From the NCBI GenBank assembly GCA_018398585.1, contig JAGTTD010000006.1:6734501-6798500 (forward strand): a stretch of 64,000 nt of DNA, given 5' to 3'. Origin of the DNA: Simmondsia chinensis (taxonomy: Eukaryota > Streptophyta > Magnoliopsida > Caryophyllales > Simmondsiaceae). The position numbers were made by a program, and so were the translations under genes. This document shows positions 24,382 to 38,569 of the stretch, piece after piece (within the stretch, counting starts at the first letter, position 1; each line of letters begins with the position of its first letter). A model generated the notes under the pieces. The model saw only the letters and a list, made by a program, of their open reading frames with translations, did not search any database and was not told the DNA's origin.

Positions 24382-24990
24382 TTATCTCACCAACTTCTCT
24401 GGCAAACATGGCACTACCCTAGATGTTGGGATGCTGAACTTCGATGATCTTTGCCTTCTCTCCTTCTTGGGCAAATGTATGATTTTGGTTCCCTCAAAGA
24501 GGAAGCTGTACGTGTTCTTCCACCTATCATGAATAGCACTCCTGTCATATTGCCAAGGGCATCCCAAGAGCAAATGGCATTCGTTCATATCAACGACATC
24601 ACACCAAACCCCCTCTTTGTACTTAGCTCCAATTGAGAAATTTACGAGACAATGTTTTGAAACCATCACCTGATTCCCTTTCTTCAGCCACAAAAGCTTG
24701 TAAGGATAGGGATGTGCTTCTGTCTTCAACCCTAACTTACTGACTGCTTCTTCAGAGATCACATTCTCGCAGCTCCCGGAATCAATAACCATGCATCAAT
24801 CCTTACCTCCAATTGTGCATGTTGTTTGGAAGATATTGTTCCTCAGCCAACTATCCCCCAGTTCCTCTCTTGGCGCGAAGCAAACACGCCTCACTAGTAA
24901 CAAATGCCCTTCATTGCCCGCAACGGCATCCTCTTCCGGATCCACCAAGTCTATTGACCATCCTTATCAATAGTCACGTCCTTTTCTCCT
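24382..24990 (-). pseudogene. Ty3 aspartic protease region
   Basis: The frame 24382-24792 starts MVIDSGSCENVISEEAVSKL with the active-site DSG at its N-terminus and the distal HLLLGCPWQYD, as in retroelement proteases. It is cut from gag by stops near 24800-24990. Confidence 0.82.
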
Positions 24991-24999
24991 TGTGGTTCA

Positions 25000-26077
25000 T
25001 CTATAAAGAGAGAGCTTTACTCCATTTGTCACCCTTCTGGCAGTCAGCGGCATGGTGACCCACTTATCCACACTTAAAGCAATGTGTTCTTAATGAACCC
25101 GCCACTTCTTGACTTGCATGCCTCCCGGTGTTGGTGAGTGGTGGTATGTTCGGTGATTTTTGTGCTAGTGGTGCTCGGGTCTGATCTCTTTCGCCAGCTT
25201 GTGCACTTCAAGTCCCGCCAACTTGGTGGTGCCTTTGTTACCGTTCCACATTCACAGCTCTCTGGGCTGCTTCTAAAACGGTGAAAATGTCAAACATATT
25301 GATCACATCTTGAATGGACTCTCTCAAGCCGCCAATATAACGATCCGCCAGCTACTCTTCTGATTTCGCCAAGTCATTTCTGGCGACTAAAGAATGAAAC
25401 TACGATGTGTACTCCTCCACGGATCTTGAGCCTTGGCGCTACCCCTGCAGGCGTTGGTACATCATCCGGGCATGGTTATGAGACAAGAAGGCGCCTCTCA
25501 AATGCTACTTCATTTTCTCCCAAGACTCGATTTTTTATTTCCCTTGCCGGAACAAGATTTACTTCAACTGGTGCCACCAGGCAGCTGCCCTACCCCGAAG
25601 GCGAGTAACGACAAGCGGTGCCTGCTTCTTCTCCGAGACCACTCTAAATTCAAGGACTTCCTCAACGGCAACAAGCCAATCTAGGAATTCTTTTGGACGT
25701 CCTCCTCCACTGAACTCCGGGATCTTAATCCAAAGGCCGGATTCCCACCTCCTATCATCACGGTCATTGAAGTCACCAACATTGTGTTGATGGTGCCTCA
25801 ACCTTAACTCCGGTAACTCTTCTTCCTGAAATTCGTTCATAAATCGTTCGTCCATATCTTCACCCGTTGCGCTTGGTGAAAATGGGCGTTGGGGCCGAAC
25901 TCCTAGTGGGAGATCGGGATTTGCCAAAAGTTTAATCAAACAGTGCTCAATTCTCCAGAATTTCTCCTCCAATTCCTCTATTCTCCTTTCGTTCTGCTGT
26001 GGGCGTTCATAGTCATACACATCTTCTACGGCAGTGTTCCTTTTGTCGTCTTGGGGCCATCTCAGAAAACGTTCTGA
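25000..26077 (-). pseudogene. Ty3 gag, with zinc knuckle interrupted by a stop
   Basis: The main open piece (25559-26206 including LTR-proximal codons) holds the acidic N-terminus and the capsid start: WIKIPEFSGGGRPKEFLDWL and RLRGRAAAWWHQL. Downstream frames lead to a CCHC knuckle near 25060-25090 (HCFKCG, stop, VGHHAADC). Translation would start just left of the primer site at 26078. Confidence 0.8.
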
Positions 26078-26089
26078 GCTCTGATACCA
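26078..26089 (-). other. Primer binding site, initiator tRNA-Met type
   Basis: Minus strand TGGTATCAGAGC, two bases inside the 5' LTR. Confidence 0.9.
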
Positions 26090-26091
26090 GC

Positions 26092-26542
26092 TGATGAACG
26101 GCGTGAAATGGGAAATAGGGGTACGGAAAGGTTCAATAGCCTTCCGTTTGAATTTTATTAATTTAATAACAAAATTACAAAGAGGATTTATAGCTCGGTT
26201 TCTCACAAGTCGAGAAATGAGTACAAGAAATCTGAAAATTTATGTCGAAATTAGCTAACTCCTAACCCTAACCCTCTCTCCTTTATATAGAGGAGATGAA
26301 AAAAGAAATAATTTTAAAATTTGAATTCAAATATGCAGTAAATAAGGAAGGAATAAACTAAAAATGGATAGCAATCAAATTGTCCCAAAACTCGAATTTT
26401 GCTGTAACTTTTCCAAGAATCTCGTTGTCAATCCCTGCTGATTGGCTCCTACGCTGAAGTGCTCGCCCCACAAAATAATCGTTCCACCAAGCCTGAGATG
26501 CCTTCGTCCCGCCAAGCCTGTGATGCCTTCGAGGCTGCATCA
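26092..26542 (-). repeat. 5' LTR of the third Ty3 element (451 bp)
   Basis: TGATG...GCATCA ends, adjoining the primer site; matches 21689-22142. Confidence 0.9.
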
Positions 26543-26652
26543 ACTAATCTAAAAACAACCCAACTCTAAAATTTTGATTTAAAAAATATTGAGATGTGAT
26601 GCTTCGACAGTATATTTTTGTTCTATGTATTTTTGATTTGGCTTGTTCACTA

Positions 26653-27187
26653 TAGGGCTGCAGATGATCCAAGCAAGGCTCTCAAGCTGGTTTGACACAG
26701 TTCGTTAAGGGCCCGGCTTGGGTTTGTCTAAGCCGACTCGAGAGCCTGCTTGATTTGTTTAAGGGCGGCTCATTTAAATAAATGAGCCAAATCGAATCAA
26801 GGTCAACTCGGCTTGAAAGACTCATGATCTGGCTCGATTATTCGCCTGCATGTCTACATTACGGAATTGAGTTACATGTACGGTTTTTTATCCAATTTCC
26901 ATACATGATCTATTTTATGTCATGTAATAATAATCATAAATGAGTTTAACAGCATAATAAATGAGCAACGAGCTTGGTAAATAAGCGCAATGAGCCAGCA
27001 AAACACAATGATCCAGCTCACTAAATAATCAAACCTAAATAATACCGATACGGAGCTGGTCTCATTTAGTAAACAAGCTAAGCGGAGCACAGATATGCAA
27101 CTCGGTTAGATAAATGATACCAATATTTAGGTGGTCTCATTTAGTTAACGAGCCGAGCCGAGCCAGCTTGGCTCATTTGCAACCCCA
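26653..27187. mobile_element. hAT-type MITE (535 bp)
   Basis: Ends are TAGGGCTGC on the left and TGGGGTTGC on the right when reverse-complemented. Flanks GTTCACTA (26645-26652) and GTTCTCTA (27188-27195) are an 8-bp duplication with one mismatch, as for hAT transposons. The arms are rich in 'gagccgagc/gctcggctc'. Non-coding. Confidence 0.78.
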
Positions 27188-27332
27188 GTTCTCTAGTTGT
27201 ATTCCTCGATCGCTTTGCTTGTTCTTTGCCCTGAGATGTTGCCTTCTTATGGAGTTGTACTTAATTATCTAAAAAATGAATTTTTAATTTGGTTAGGTTG
27301 GAAAACAAATCAAGCCAAATCAAAAATACATA

Positions 27333-27766
27333 TGTGAAGGGAATTGTACCCAAGAACTGGATTCGATACAACAAATATGAGAAGTGAATAACAAGGTAAA
27401 AGAAAACAAACGAAGGAGACAATGATTCAAATGGAAAACTCTCCTCAATCGAGAGGGGGAAAAACCATGGGTGGAGATGGAGAATCTTTATTGAACGGAA
27501 TAATGAAAGAATTACAATTCACTTCCTCTCTGTCTCTATGACGGCGCTCTCTCTATTTTTGGTTGATTAATGACGAAACCCTCACATCATATTTATACTC
27601 AGCGTAAACTAGGTCACGCGTAGATTAGGTCCCAATTGATCGGCGAGCTTCCTGGATCCGTCTGATTTCTGCGTACTTCCCGACCGATCAGCAATACCCC
27701 CAATCGATCGGTGTACTCATGGCAAGCCCTTTCATAAATACAAGGAATTTGAGACACAGCCTAAAA
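27333..27766 (-). repeat. 3' LTR of copia element 2 (434 bp)
   Basis: Begins TGTGAAGGG; its last bases are CCTAAAA where the partner has CCTAACA. Shorter than the 5' LTR by small deletions. The purine-rich strand of 27767-27785 (minus GGTCAAGGTGGAGATT) is the polypurine tract. Confidence 0.9.
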
Positions 27767-27828
27767 AATCTCCACCTTGACCCAAATTTCACACAAAAGA
27801 ACTTCTCAACTAAACATCCCTCAAGGGG

Positions 27829-29800
<1,972 letters not shown>

Positions 29801-31560
29801 GTAAGTTGATCGTCCTATTTGAGGCTTAACAAGCTTCCAAGTCAAGTTCTTCTGTAAAGATTCCATATCTTCGTGCAGTACCATCAACCATTTTTCTAAA
29901 TCAGTTCTAGACACAGCTCCTTAATAGGTGGAAGGCTCACTGTCTTCCATAGTCTCAGCTACCGTAAGAGCATAAGCTACCATCTCTTCATAACCATAAT
30001 GCTGTGGTGCTTTAGTTTGTCTCTTTTGTCTTCCACTGGCTCCAGCATACTGCTTCACCTGCTGATTAGTTTCAATCACTTCATTTCTTTTTGAAATCTT
30101 TACTGGAGGTGCCTGTATACTTTCTGTGAATTCATTCTGCTGCTGAACTGTGTTACCCAACTGTAGCTGAACTATCTCTAGCATCTGCACCTAACTAGAG
30201 TCACAAATAACAGAAGACTTCTTCTGTGGATAGAGTAATGAAGACTCATCAAACGTGACATCTCTACTCGTCAGAAATTTATGAGAATTAGAATCCCATA
30301 AACGAAATTCCTTCACTCCTGAAGTATAACCAAGAAAGATGCACTTCTTGGCTCTAGACTCGAGCTTTCCTTCATTCACATAAGCGTAAGCAGGGCAATC
30401 GAAAATTCTTAAATGAAAATAGTCTGCAGAGGATCCTGACCATAACTCCTCTGGAATCTTCAACTGAAGAGATGAATGCGGTGAACGGTTCACCCAATGA
30501 CATGCCATGTTAACGGCCTCTGCTCAAAATTCTCTCTTCAAACCAGCATTCGAAAGCACACAACGAGCTTTCTTTAGCAAAGTTCTATTTAGCCTTTCTG
30601 TAACTCCATTCTGCTAAGGTGTCCCTGTGCAAGTCCTATGCCTGACAATGCCTTGATATTCACAGAATTTTGTGAAGTCACTCTTAACATATTCAAGGCC
30701 ATTTTATGTTCTCAACCTTTTAATCTGCTTCCCTGTCTGCTTCTCAAGTAAAACCTTCCATTTCTTGAAAGTGCCATACACTTCATTCTTCTACTTTAGG
30801 AAGTAGACCCAAACTTTCCTGAAAAAATCATCAGTAAATGCTAGAAGATACCTAGAACCACCTTTGGAAGCAACCCTGGAAATCTGAATGAATGTTATCT
30901 AATGTCCCCTTAGTCTTTTGCACTGCCTGTTTGAAGCTGACTCTCTTCTGCTTCCCATAAATGCAATGCTCACAGAATTCCATTAGTCCTATAGACTGAC
31001 CACACAACAAGCCCCTTTTACTGAGCTCAGATAGTCCCTTATCACCCATATGACCAAGCCTCATGTGCCATAGCTTTGTGATATTTGAATCTGTCATAGA
31101 CGATGAAGAAACAGCTGCTGAACCTGTCACTGTGGAACCAACAAGTTTATACAGGGTTCCTACCCATCCGCCTTTCATCACAATCAGAGCACTCTTACTG
31201 ACCTTCATAACTCCACCTTGAGTTGTGTACTTGTACCCATGAGAATCAAGGGTACCTAAAGAGATAAGATTCTTTTTTAAGTCAGGAACATGATATACAT
31301 CACCCAATGTCCTAACAATGCCATCAAACATCTTAACTCGAATTATTTCTATACCCAAAACTTTGAATGCTACATCATTACCCATTAGAACAACTCCACC
31401 CTAAACTGACTCATTTGTGGTGAACCAGCCTCTATGAGGACAAACATGATAGGAGCAACCCAAATCCAGAATCCAATTGTCTTTGGATTTGGACTGAGAT
31501 TCGGTCACTAACAGAACATCGACATCATTCTCATCTTCAACTAAACTAGCTTCTGCGAGT
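29801..31560 (-). pseudogene. Copia protease, integrase and linker to RT
   Basis: The protease active site near 31468-31480 reads WILDLGCSYH where the family has a DSG, so the serine is replaced by leucine. 30852-31385 continues with [17 protein letters not shown] and the integrase zinc-binding module ([19 protein letters not shown]). The integrase C-terminal part is 30191-30508 (WVNRSPHSSLQLKIPEELWSG in outline). The linker 29921-30190 carries the polar region before RT, and RT resumes near 29805-29900 (MVLHEDMESLQKNLTWKLV). Stops separate the blocks. Confidence 0.84.
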
Positions 31561-31569
31561 TTATCGTTT

Positions 31570-32351
31570 CCTTTCTAGTCCTTTCTTTTATCAATTTTTA
31601 GTTTTTCCTTAAGCTTATAACAGTTTCTCTTAATGTGCCCTTTCTTATGACAGTAATTACAGGATAGGTCTTTATGTCTAGACATAGACCTAGACTTGTT
31701 TCCACCATTATCAAATCCTCTCGTTTCAATTCTTCCTCTCACAAACAAACCACTTCCTGAGTCATAAATGGAGTCAGACAACTCATTATCTACTATTTCT
31801 TTACTCAATAAGTTTTTTTTAACCTCATCAACTGTGATAGATTTTCTACCACCATAAATTATGCTTTCAGCAAAGCCTTTATAAGACGTACAGAGAGAAC
31901 ACAACAACACCATAGCCCAATCTTCATCCTTAAGAGCATCATCAAGCTCCTTTAACTCTTGAATAATAGAGTTAAATTCATTAATATGATTCTTAAGTGA
32001 CGTACCTTCTGACATACGAAAGGTGAACAACCGTCTTTGATTGCAAGTTTGTTGGAGACAGACTTAAACGCAGAACATCTCCTGCAATTTATCCCACAAC
32101 TCCTTAGCAGTTTTCACTTCCAAAACATCTGTCAAAACATCACCGGTAAGACACATCTGAATAGCGGTGAGAGCCTTTTTATCCAATTCCTCCCATTGTC
32201 CTTCTGACATACTCTCTGGCTTCTTCTCTTTCTCATCCAAAGCTTTTTTTAAGCCGTTTTGAGTCAAGAGGCCCTTCATACCAATTTGCCATAAACTGAA
32301 ACTCCCTTTACCACCAAACTTCTTAACTTCAGATTTCACAACAAGTGTCAT
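31570..32351 (-). pseudogene. Copia gag with intact zinc knuckle
   Basis: Starts at ATG 32351 (MTLVVKSEVKKFGGKGSFSL). There is an interruption near 32060, then 32030-31575 continues with the capsid C-terminal part and a CCHC knuckle CNYCHKKGHIKRNC (C-x2-C-x4-H-x4-C) in a basic tail. Length and layout fit copia gag. Confidence 0.87.
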
Positions 32352-32372
32352 AGTATCAAATGGAACAACCTG

Positions 32373-32384
32373 GCTCTGATACCA
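32373..32384 (-). other. Primer binding site, initiator tRNA-Met type
   Basis: Minus strand TGGTATCAGAGC three bases inside the 5' LTR at 32388. Confidence 0.92.
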
Positions 32385-32387
32385 ATT

Positions 32388-32864
32388 TGTGAAATTATAC
32401 CCAAGAACTGGATTTGATTCAAATACTACAACAAATATGAGAAGTAAATAACAAGGTAAAAGAGAACAAAAGAAGGAGACAATGATTTACGAGGAAAACC
32501 TTCTTCAATCGAGATGGGGAAAAACCACGGGCGGAGATGGAGAATATTTAATGAACGAAATATTGGAAGAATTACAATTCACTTCCTCTCTCTCTCTCTC
32601 TCTCTATGACGGCGCTCTCTCTATTTTTGGATGATTAATGACGAAACCCTCAGGTCATATTTATACTCAGCGGAAACTAAGTCATGCATAGATAGGGTCC
32701 CGATTGATCAGGCGATCGATCGGTACTTCCTGATCTATCGGCGAGCTTCCTAGATCCGTCTGCTTTCTGTGTACTTCTCTACCGACTGGCAACACTCCCG
32801 ATCGATCGGCGTACTCACGGCAAGCCCCTTCATAAATACAAGGAATTTGAGACACAACCTAACA
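32388..32864 (-). repeat. 5' LTR of copia element 2 (477 bp)
   Basis: TGTGAAATT...CCTAACA; followed by the target duplication ACATA. It carries a CT run near 32586-32605 and several 'cgatcgatcgg' motifs, shared with the 3' LTR. Confidence 0.92.
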
Positions 32865-32929
32865 ACATAGAAGAAAAATATAATATCGGAGTGCCATGCC
32901 ACACGCCATGCTTAGCAATTAATACAGTA

Positions 32930-33180
32930 TTTGTTTAAATTAATTTTAGAGTTTAGTTATTTTTTGGTACAAAATTTAAAGCTGGGTTATTTTTTGGGAC
33001 AAAAGTTAGAGGTTGGTTATTTTTTAGTTAGAAAATAGAGTTGGGTTATTTTTTGGTAGAAAGGTTAGAGTTGGGTTATCTTTTACTTAGAAAATAAAGG
33101 TGGGATATTTTTTGGTATATTGACATATAGTTGGGTCATTTTTAGATTAATTGTTGTTTTATTAATAAATTTTTCTATAA
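32930..33180. repeat. Right inner inverted arm of the composite
   Basis: Tandem AT-rich units of type 'gttgggttattttttggtac', the inverse of 21530-21688, ending in 'ttagattaattgttg', the inverse of 'caacaattaatctaa' at about 21533. Confidence 0.65.
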
Positions 33181-33479
33181 ATAGTGATAAAGTCGCGATA
33201 CAAGACAGGCAACTCGACTAAAGTGAGGCCTAAGACACCCGTAAGGAAACGAGGACCAGAAAAAGACAAGCACAACAAACAAACAGGAAAAAATAAGAAA
33301 ACATGAATGCAGAATGAAAAACATGGCCAACAAACGCTAGAAGACTGAAGAAACCTAGACCATCATTGCAAATTGCTCGATCATAATAGAGCTGTCACCA
33401 TCAAAGCTCAACTGGAGCTTCTTCCCCGTCTCCTACGTATGCTTCCTAAAAGACAGGAAAATAGGACAATAAAGCCATA

Positions 33480-34877
33480 AATCTATTGAAACAAGGCACT
33501 CAGGGTAGGTGGATCAAAACCATCAAAATTCATTTTCCCCATCTCCAATGTAAGCTCCCCGGCTAGGATCTTACCAGGATCTTTAACGTTGTCACCTTTT
33601 TCACCAGATTCTTCTTTTTCTTTTTTCTTTTTCTTTTTTTTTGTGCCCGAGCCCTTCTCAGATCTCTTCGTGCTATTTCCAGGCAACATGTCTTTTAGGA
33701 AATCCTTTAAGTCCCTCTTGGCTTGCTCTTTCATCTTTCTCTTGAGCACTTTCCTACTTCTTTTTTGTCACACTCGACTTCTATATCTGACGTCCCACCA
33801 ACACTTTTTCCTTTCTCTTCCCAACTATGCTAGACTCCTCCCCAGTCTTGCAAGACTCCCCCATGTGTTGTATTGGACTCACTTCCAAGGAGTTTCCGTC
33901 ATCATGCGATTGTCTTTCTATAGTAAGGGGCTTAAGACCCAGTGAAAATTTAGGACCCGATGACAAAGATTCAATGTCACTTACAGCATCTAGGGCTTGG
34001 TTAATAAGGGAGAGTAATTGATCTTGCAATCTAGGCGCTTCAACTTCACTTTCTACTATCCATAGTAAGAAAAATGGAGGGTTGTTGTTGTCTGGAATTG
34101 CCTGAATGGATGTTGTCAACAGTTAAATTACAATATGTGCAACGGCCTGAAAGATATTGGAACATGGGAACTGGAAGTCCCGTGGCCATCTACCAATGAG
34201 GTGACCATCAATATGATGTGCAAAACGGCCCGCATAGAGTTCATCGAACCTCACGTAAACTCACGTCAACAGCTCCAGATCTAGAACATGTCTACAGAAA
34301 CTCCTCCTGTAGTGGATGAGCAGTCGGAGGAGATGGTGTCGAGTTTATCCAATATGTAGCACTATGCCCATGTTGAGGGAATTGAGGTCGTTCCCTATTT
34401 ATTCTGGCAAATGCAGCAAAAGCGACCACTTCGGGAGAGTAGTTTGGGATTAAATTAGAATTGCCCTCTTTTACAAACACCATTTGAGCACCTCCATTAT
34501 AATTTACTTGAACTACCTGTTGAATCACTGACAGAGAGCATATGTCAATGAGAACCCTTGCCACATCAACACATCTCATGGCTGATGTTCTGGGATCCAC
34601 TCAGATGAATTTTCCCCACATATTAGTGAAGCATTCCTTGGACTAGCATTGTTTTCGACCAGCATTGTAGAAGCAAACCATGAATTTCAATCCAAACTCT
34701 TTTACTTAAAGATCCAAGAATTTGGCCTAAATATCTATACACCCGCTTGAACTTCTGAAATAGTAGTGATTTCCGTGGCCCGAAGTAGGATTCTAGGGAG
34801 TCAGCAGAATCACAGGTTAGGATGAAGATATCTGAGCTCAATCCTCTAGGGACCAAATCAATAAGGTTATTCTCCAT
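33480..34877 (-). pseudogene. Possible LINE ORF1 / DUF4283-like gag relic
   Basis: Minus-strand open pieces 34877-34623, 34600-34292, 34119-33781 and 33749-33483 may form one broken gene. The first contains RVWIEIHGLLLQCWS and the second DVARVLIDICSLSVIQQV. Both recall the DUF4283-type region of plant LINE ORF1 proteins (W-I-x-I-x-G-x-P-x-x-x-W; D-x-A-R-V-L-I). The last piece is lysine-rich (about 33600-33650). No reverse transcriptase is nearby. The identification is by motif memory only. Confidence 0.45.
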
Positions 34878-34939
34878 AATAAATTATAATTTTACTTGTG
34901 TATATTTTATATTTAGGTGTTTAGTTAATATTTTTTTCT

Positions 34940-35165
34940 TTTTTTTTGTTCAAACCTGACATGGGTCTGACCCAGAACCCGCTTAATCATGATCCGTGTC
35001 ACGGGTCGCACCAGGTGGGTGATCTGCCCCCTCCCCGACCCGACCCGGCCCCGACCCATTGTACGAACAAGTCTTACTCATGTCAACCCATCCGTACACG
35101 TGTGATAGCAGGTTGGCTCATGGATCGATCCGAATCAACCCGCTGGCCACCTCAAGACACATGCA
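34940..35165. repeat. Right outer inverted arm of the composite
   Basis: Rich in 'gacccgacccg' and 'atgggtctgaccc'; ends near 'ctggccacctcaagacac', the inverse of 'gaagaggtggccaa' at 21246-21259. Confidence 0.6.
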
Positions 35166-35444
35166 TGATGCGTATTCACGTGGGCATGTAAGTATCCAAC
35201 ATAATTCAAGTCCCAATGCGCGTTCGCCTTCCAACTCATCTCCACCTTTTTTTTTTTTTTTTTTATTTCTCTTATTATTACACCAATGCTGCTTTGCAAT
35301 ATCCAGCCAATTATCTCTGTCCTCATTAATATTCTTCCATTTATATTTTTTAGATACATTAAAATATTTAACTACTTGATTTATTTATCTAGTAATGCCA
35401 AAAAAAAAAAAAACCTTAAGTATAAATAATTGGGTTTTATTACA

Positions 35445-35955
35445 TAAAATCATCTTTAAAAAGAGTCATTATTAGTACTCAACCACTATAACTTTTTAAT
35501 GTTTTTAGAAAACTACCTTCAAAAACATAAATATTAGCAATCAATCAACTGCATTCACGGTTAATATTTCAAGTGGGTTATACATGTAATTTTGTTTAGG
35601 ATACCTAGAAGAGTTGAGAAAACATAAGGCATGTTAATTTTAGCACAGATGGTGAAGTATTATACTATTAAGGTTGCTTTATGTCCAAGTTCGATTCCAT
35701 ATATTCACGAGCATGTAGTGGGATTCAAATCTACACATATAGACCATTAAAAGGTATAATGTTTTATCAAGTGAGTTAACACCAACAAATGTGTTCATCT
35801 CCTCGTTTTCTACACAAGCAAATGTAAAATTACACGTGTAGCATCATTGTCGTTAGTAGAGCTGATTGACTGAAAAATTTTAAACTTTTAAAAGTGATCA
35901 TCTAAATAGTTAAAATGTTATAGTTTTTAAATGAAAAAAAGACAAAAATGGTCAA
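35445..35955. mobile_element. TIR element with tRNA-like core (copy 1)
   Basis: Shares order and sequence with 51775-52275: AT-rich inverted ends, then 'gggttatacatgtaattttg.ttagga', then a tRNA-like segment with GATTTGAATCCC on the minus strand (box B like), then 'gactgaaaaattttaa'. Non-coding, edges approximate. Confidence 0.5.
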
Positions 35956-35997
35956 ATACATAAACTAGATACTAACTTTGAATACTTATAATATTGT

Positions 35998-36031
<34 letters not shown>

Positions 36032-37614
36032 ATTAAATTTGGGGCAATCTATGTACTTTTATTGATCTGGTATTGATAATTGTGCGGAAATCTTAGATCC
36101 ACATCTCACATTTTTTCACCTTTGCTACCATTTCACGCTTACCCATTGTATTTTACTTAGATAATCGGTCATCACAATATTAAAGTTTTCAACTCTACGT
36201 TCACCCATGAATCTAACTGATTATCAACTATAAATGACTCTTTCTAATATATAACTGAGGTTTGGAGGCTTTTGAGAGTGGGAGTATTTGACAATAATAT
36301 ATAGAAGATAAGAGGTCATACTTATACGGAACATTAATGAAAAAAAATACTAAACTAACCCTCTGTGAATGTTTTAGCATTTTATTGGTGAAATTAAAAG
36401 AAATATATTGTACGAATCAAAATGAATAATTATGGCACTAAACTAGGCATTTATTGATTTTTAAGCAATATATGGTGGAGTTTAAAATTCACATTTCACC
36501 ACACAAGTGGGGAAAAAATCATTTCATTTTTAATATAGAAAAATAATTAACAAAATATCAAAATATTTCTATATGAATTTTTATACCACTACACTTACCA
36601 AAATAAAAAACTATCTTATTAGGCAAAATTAATATTTTCTGCATTGAATTAAATATGAACTGAATTTTTTAGCATTTGTATGGTATCTAATAAGGTTTAT
36701 AAAACAATAAAATAGTATCTATATGAATTATAAAAAATATGATGATTCAGTTGATTTTTCATTTGTTAAAATATTATAATGGTGAGTATATGTTTACATC
36801 TAATTAGGTATTACTTACCTTAGAAAACAAAAAGTTTTATTGGCTCTCAAATTTCTTGATGTTTAAAAAAAAAAAATCTTAGAAAATCAGTTATTCATCT
36901 TTAAAAAGTATAATATAAAAACAAATATCAATGGTTGACATTTACCTTGGTACATAATATGAATAGTATATACTATTAAATGCAAATTTTTCAATGTTTG
37001 AATAATATTGTTTAAAGACAAATATAAATAATCAAACAATTTTTATTCACATTTACATTTGCCTCGCATGACTCATTTATTACAAGCAATGTTATATATA
37101 TTATTTTAAAAGGTAAGAAGATACAGTATTTGCAAGAAAGGTGACAACAACTATGAGGGTAAATGAGCTCTGTATTTAAGATGTCATACATGAATGGTTG
37201 ATGGCCTTATTACTACACAAAATGCAACAACTGATTGTTACGCATATTTAATTTACTTATTCAACTTATATAGGCAGCAATATTTACAAAACTATTAATT
37301 TATTAAAATTAGCATTAAATTAATCATTTTTAATGATATATAAGTACATATGATGATATTATTAGTACAAAAGTTGTCATTTCAGAGTAATGATATGACT
37401 TGTAATAAATAATAATCATAATTTTTCATAAAGTTGGTATGCCATTAAAATTTTTAGCCAAATTATAAAAATATTGCCTTTTATTTATTAGATTCAATAA
37501 TTTAAATATTTAGATATATCTACGCTTTTGCTCTAGGGTTATTACTCTTTTAAGTACTTGCTAAGCATTCAAAACAAGCACTACCCCACGTAGTACTTGG
37601 CAATAAGCTAAGAG
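35956..37614. other. Intergenic region upstream of the PB1 gene
   Basis: AT-rich, with a T-run of about 29 at 36001-36029 and no bounded element I can define. The promoter and 5' UTR of the PB1 gene should lie at its right end; 'aagagATGG' at 37615 is a fair start context. I could not pick a convincing TATA box. Confidence 0.5.
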
Positions 37615-38569
37615 ATGGATCCACCACCTCCTCTACCACCCCATCCCACCACCCTCACAGCCACCACCGCCGCCACGACAACCACTGTAGTTGATGCTAG
37701 CACCGCTGCCAACCCTTCAAATTACCCGGACTCAACTGAATCCACCCCACGGGCCCACCCCGATTGCGTAGCAGATGAGCCCCAACTGCCACTTGTACCA
37801 GGTGCCAAGTTCCGCCTAATGTGTAGCTACGGGGGACACATCATCCCCCGTCCCCACGACAAGTCCCTTTGCTACGTCAGTGGCGAGACTAGGATTGTCG
37901 TGGTGGACCGCAACACCACGCTTGCGGATCTAACGGCTAGGATTTCACGTACCCTTTTGGACAATAGATTATTCACCCTCAAGTATCAGATCCCCAATGA
38001 GGATCTTGACTCTCTTATCTCCGTTACAACGGACGAGGATCTTGAGAACATGCTGGAGGAGTATGACCGGCTCGCCAACGCGGGGAACCGCCACTTGGGC
38101 GGAAGACTGCGGCTTTTTCTCTTTCTGGCCAAGCCAGAAACGGCTAAGACAATGGGGGCACTTCTCAACGATGCGAAATCAGAGAGTTGGTTCGTTGACG
38201 CGCTCAACGGTGCAGATCTTCTCCCTAGGGGATTATCCGACTCCGCAGCCATGGATGATTTGCTTAGCCTTGATAGCAATGGCGGGCGAGATATGGCGGC
38301 TGTAGGGGAGGTTAAGGCTGCTACGCGGCAGGAGATGAATCCGCAGCAGCCGGTTGAGATCGCAACGACCTCGTCTTTTGATTCGTCGACCACTTCGTCT
38401 CCATCAATGGCGAATTTGCCACCAATACGGGTACGGGTGGAGGAGGGAGCCGGTGGCGCCGCAGTGAAAGGGGGCAGTGGTGGTATTGAGGAGCAGTTCG
38501 GGCAGCAGTTGAGAGTGGGGCCGCCTCCGCTGCCGACGGGGATAATTCCAGGAAACAATAATGTCTATG
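37615..38569 (+). CDS. PB1 gene exon 1 (PB1 domain)
   Basis: Start ATG 37615 in purine context (G at -3, G at +4). The donor is TATG followed by GTAATTTC at 38570. Genomic reading runs on 48 codons to a stop at 38712, but those codons are AT-rich and overlap a TRIM-like repeat, so splicing at 38569 is preferred. Confidence 0.88.

Larger units (their letters stand above)
21689..26542 (-). mobile_element. Ty3/gypsy LTR retrotransposon 3 (4.85 kb)
   Basis: LTRs 21689-22142 and 26092-26542 both begin TGATG and end GCTGCATCA. Flanks ATTAA (21684-21688) and ACTAA (26543-26547) are the 5-bp duplication with one mismatch. The tRNA-Met primer site is at 26078-26089 and a purine tract adjoins the 3' LTR. 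Gag, protease, RT, RNase H and integrase follow in order on the minus strand, with stops and frameshifts in each. Confidence 0.93.

Noticed and set aside
37986..38558. Long antisense frame across the PB1 exon
   Set aside because: Shadow of the real gene caused by high GC content; no features of its own.
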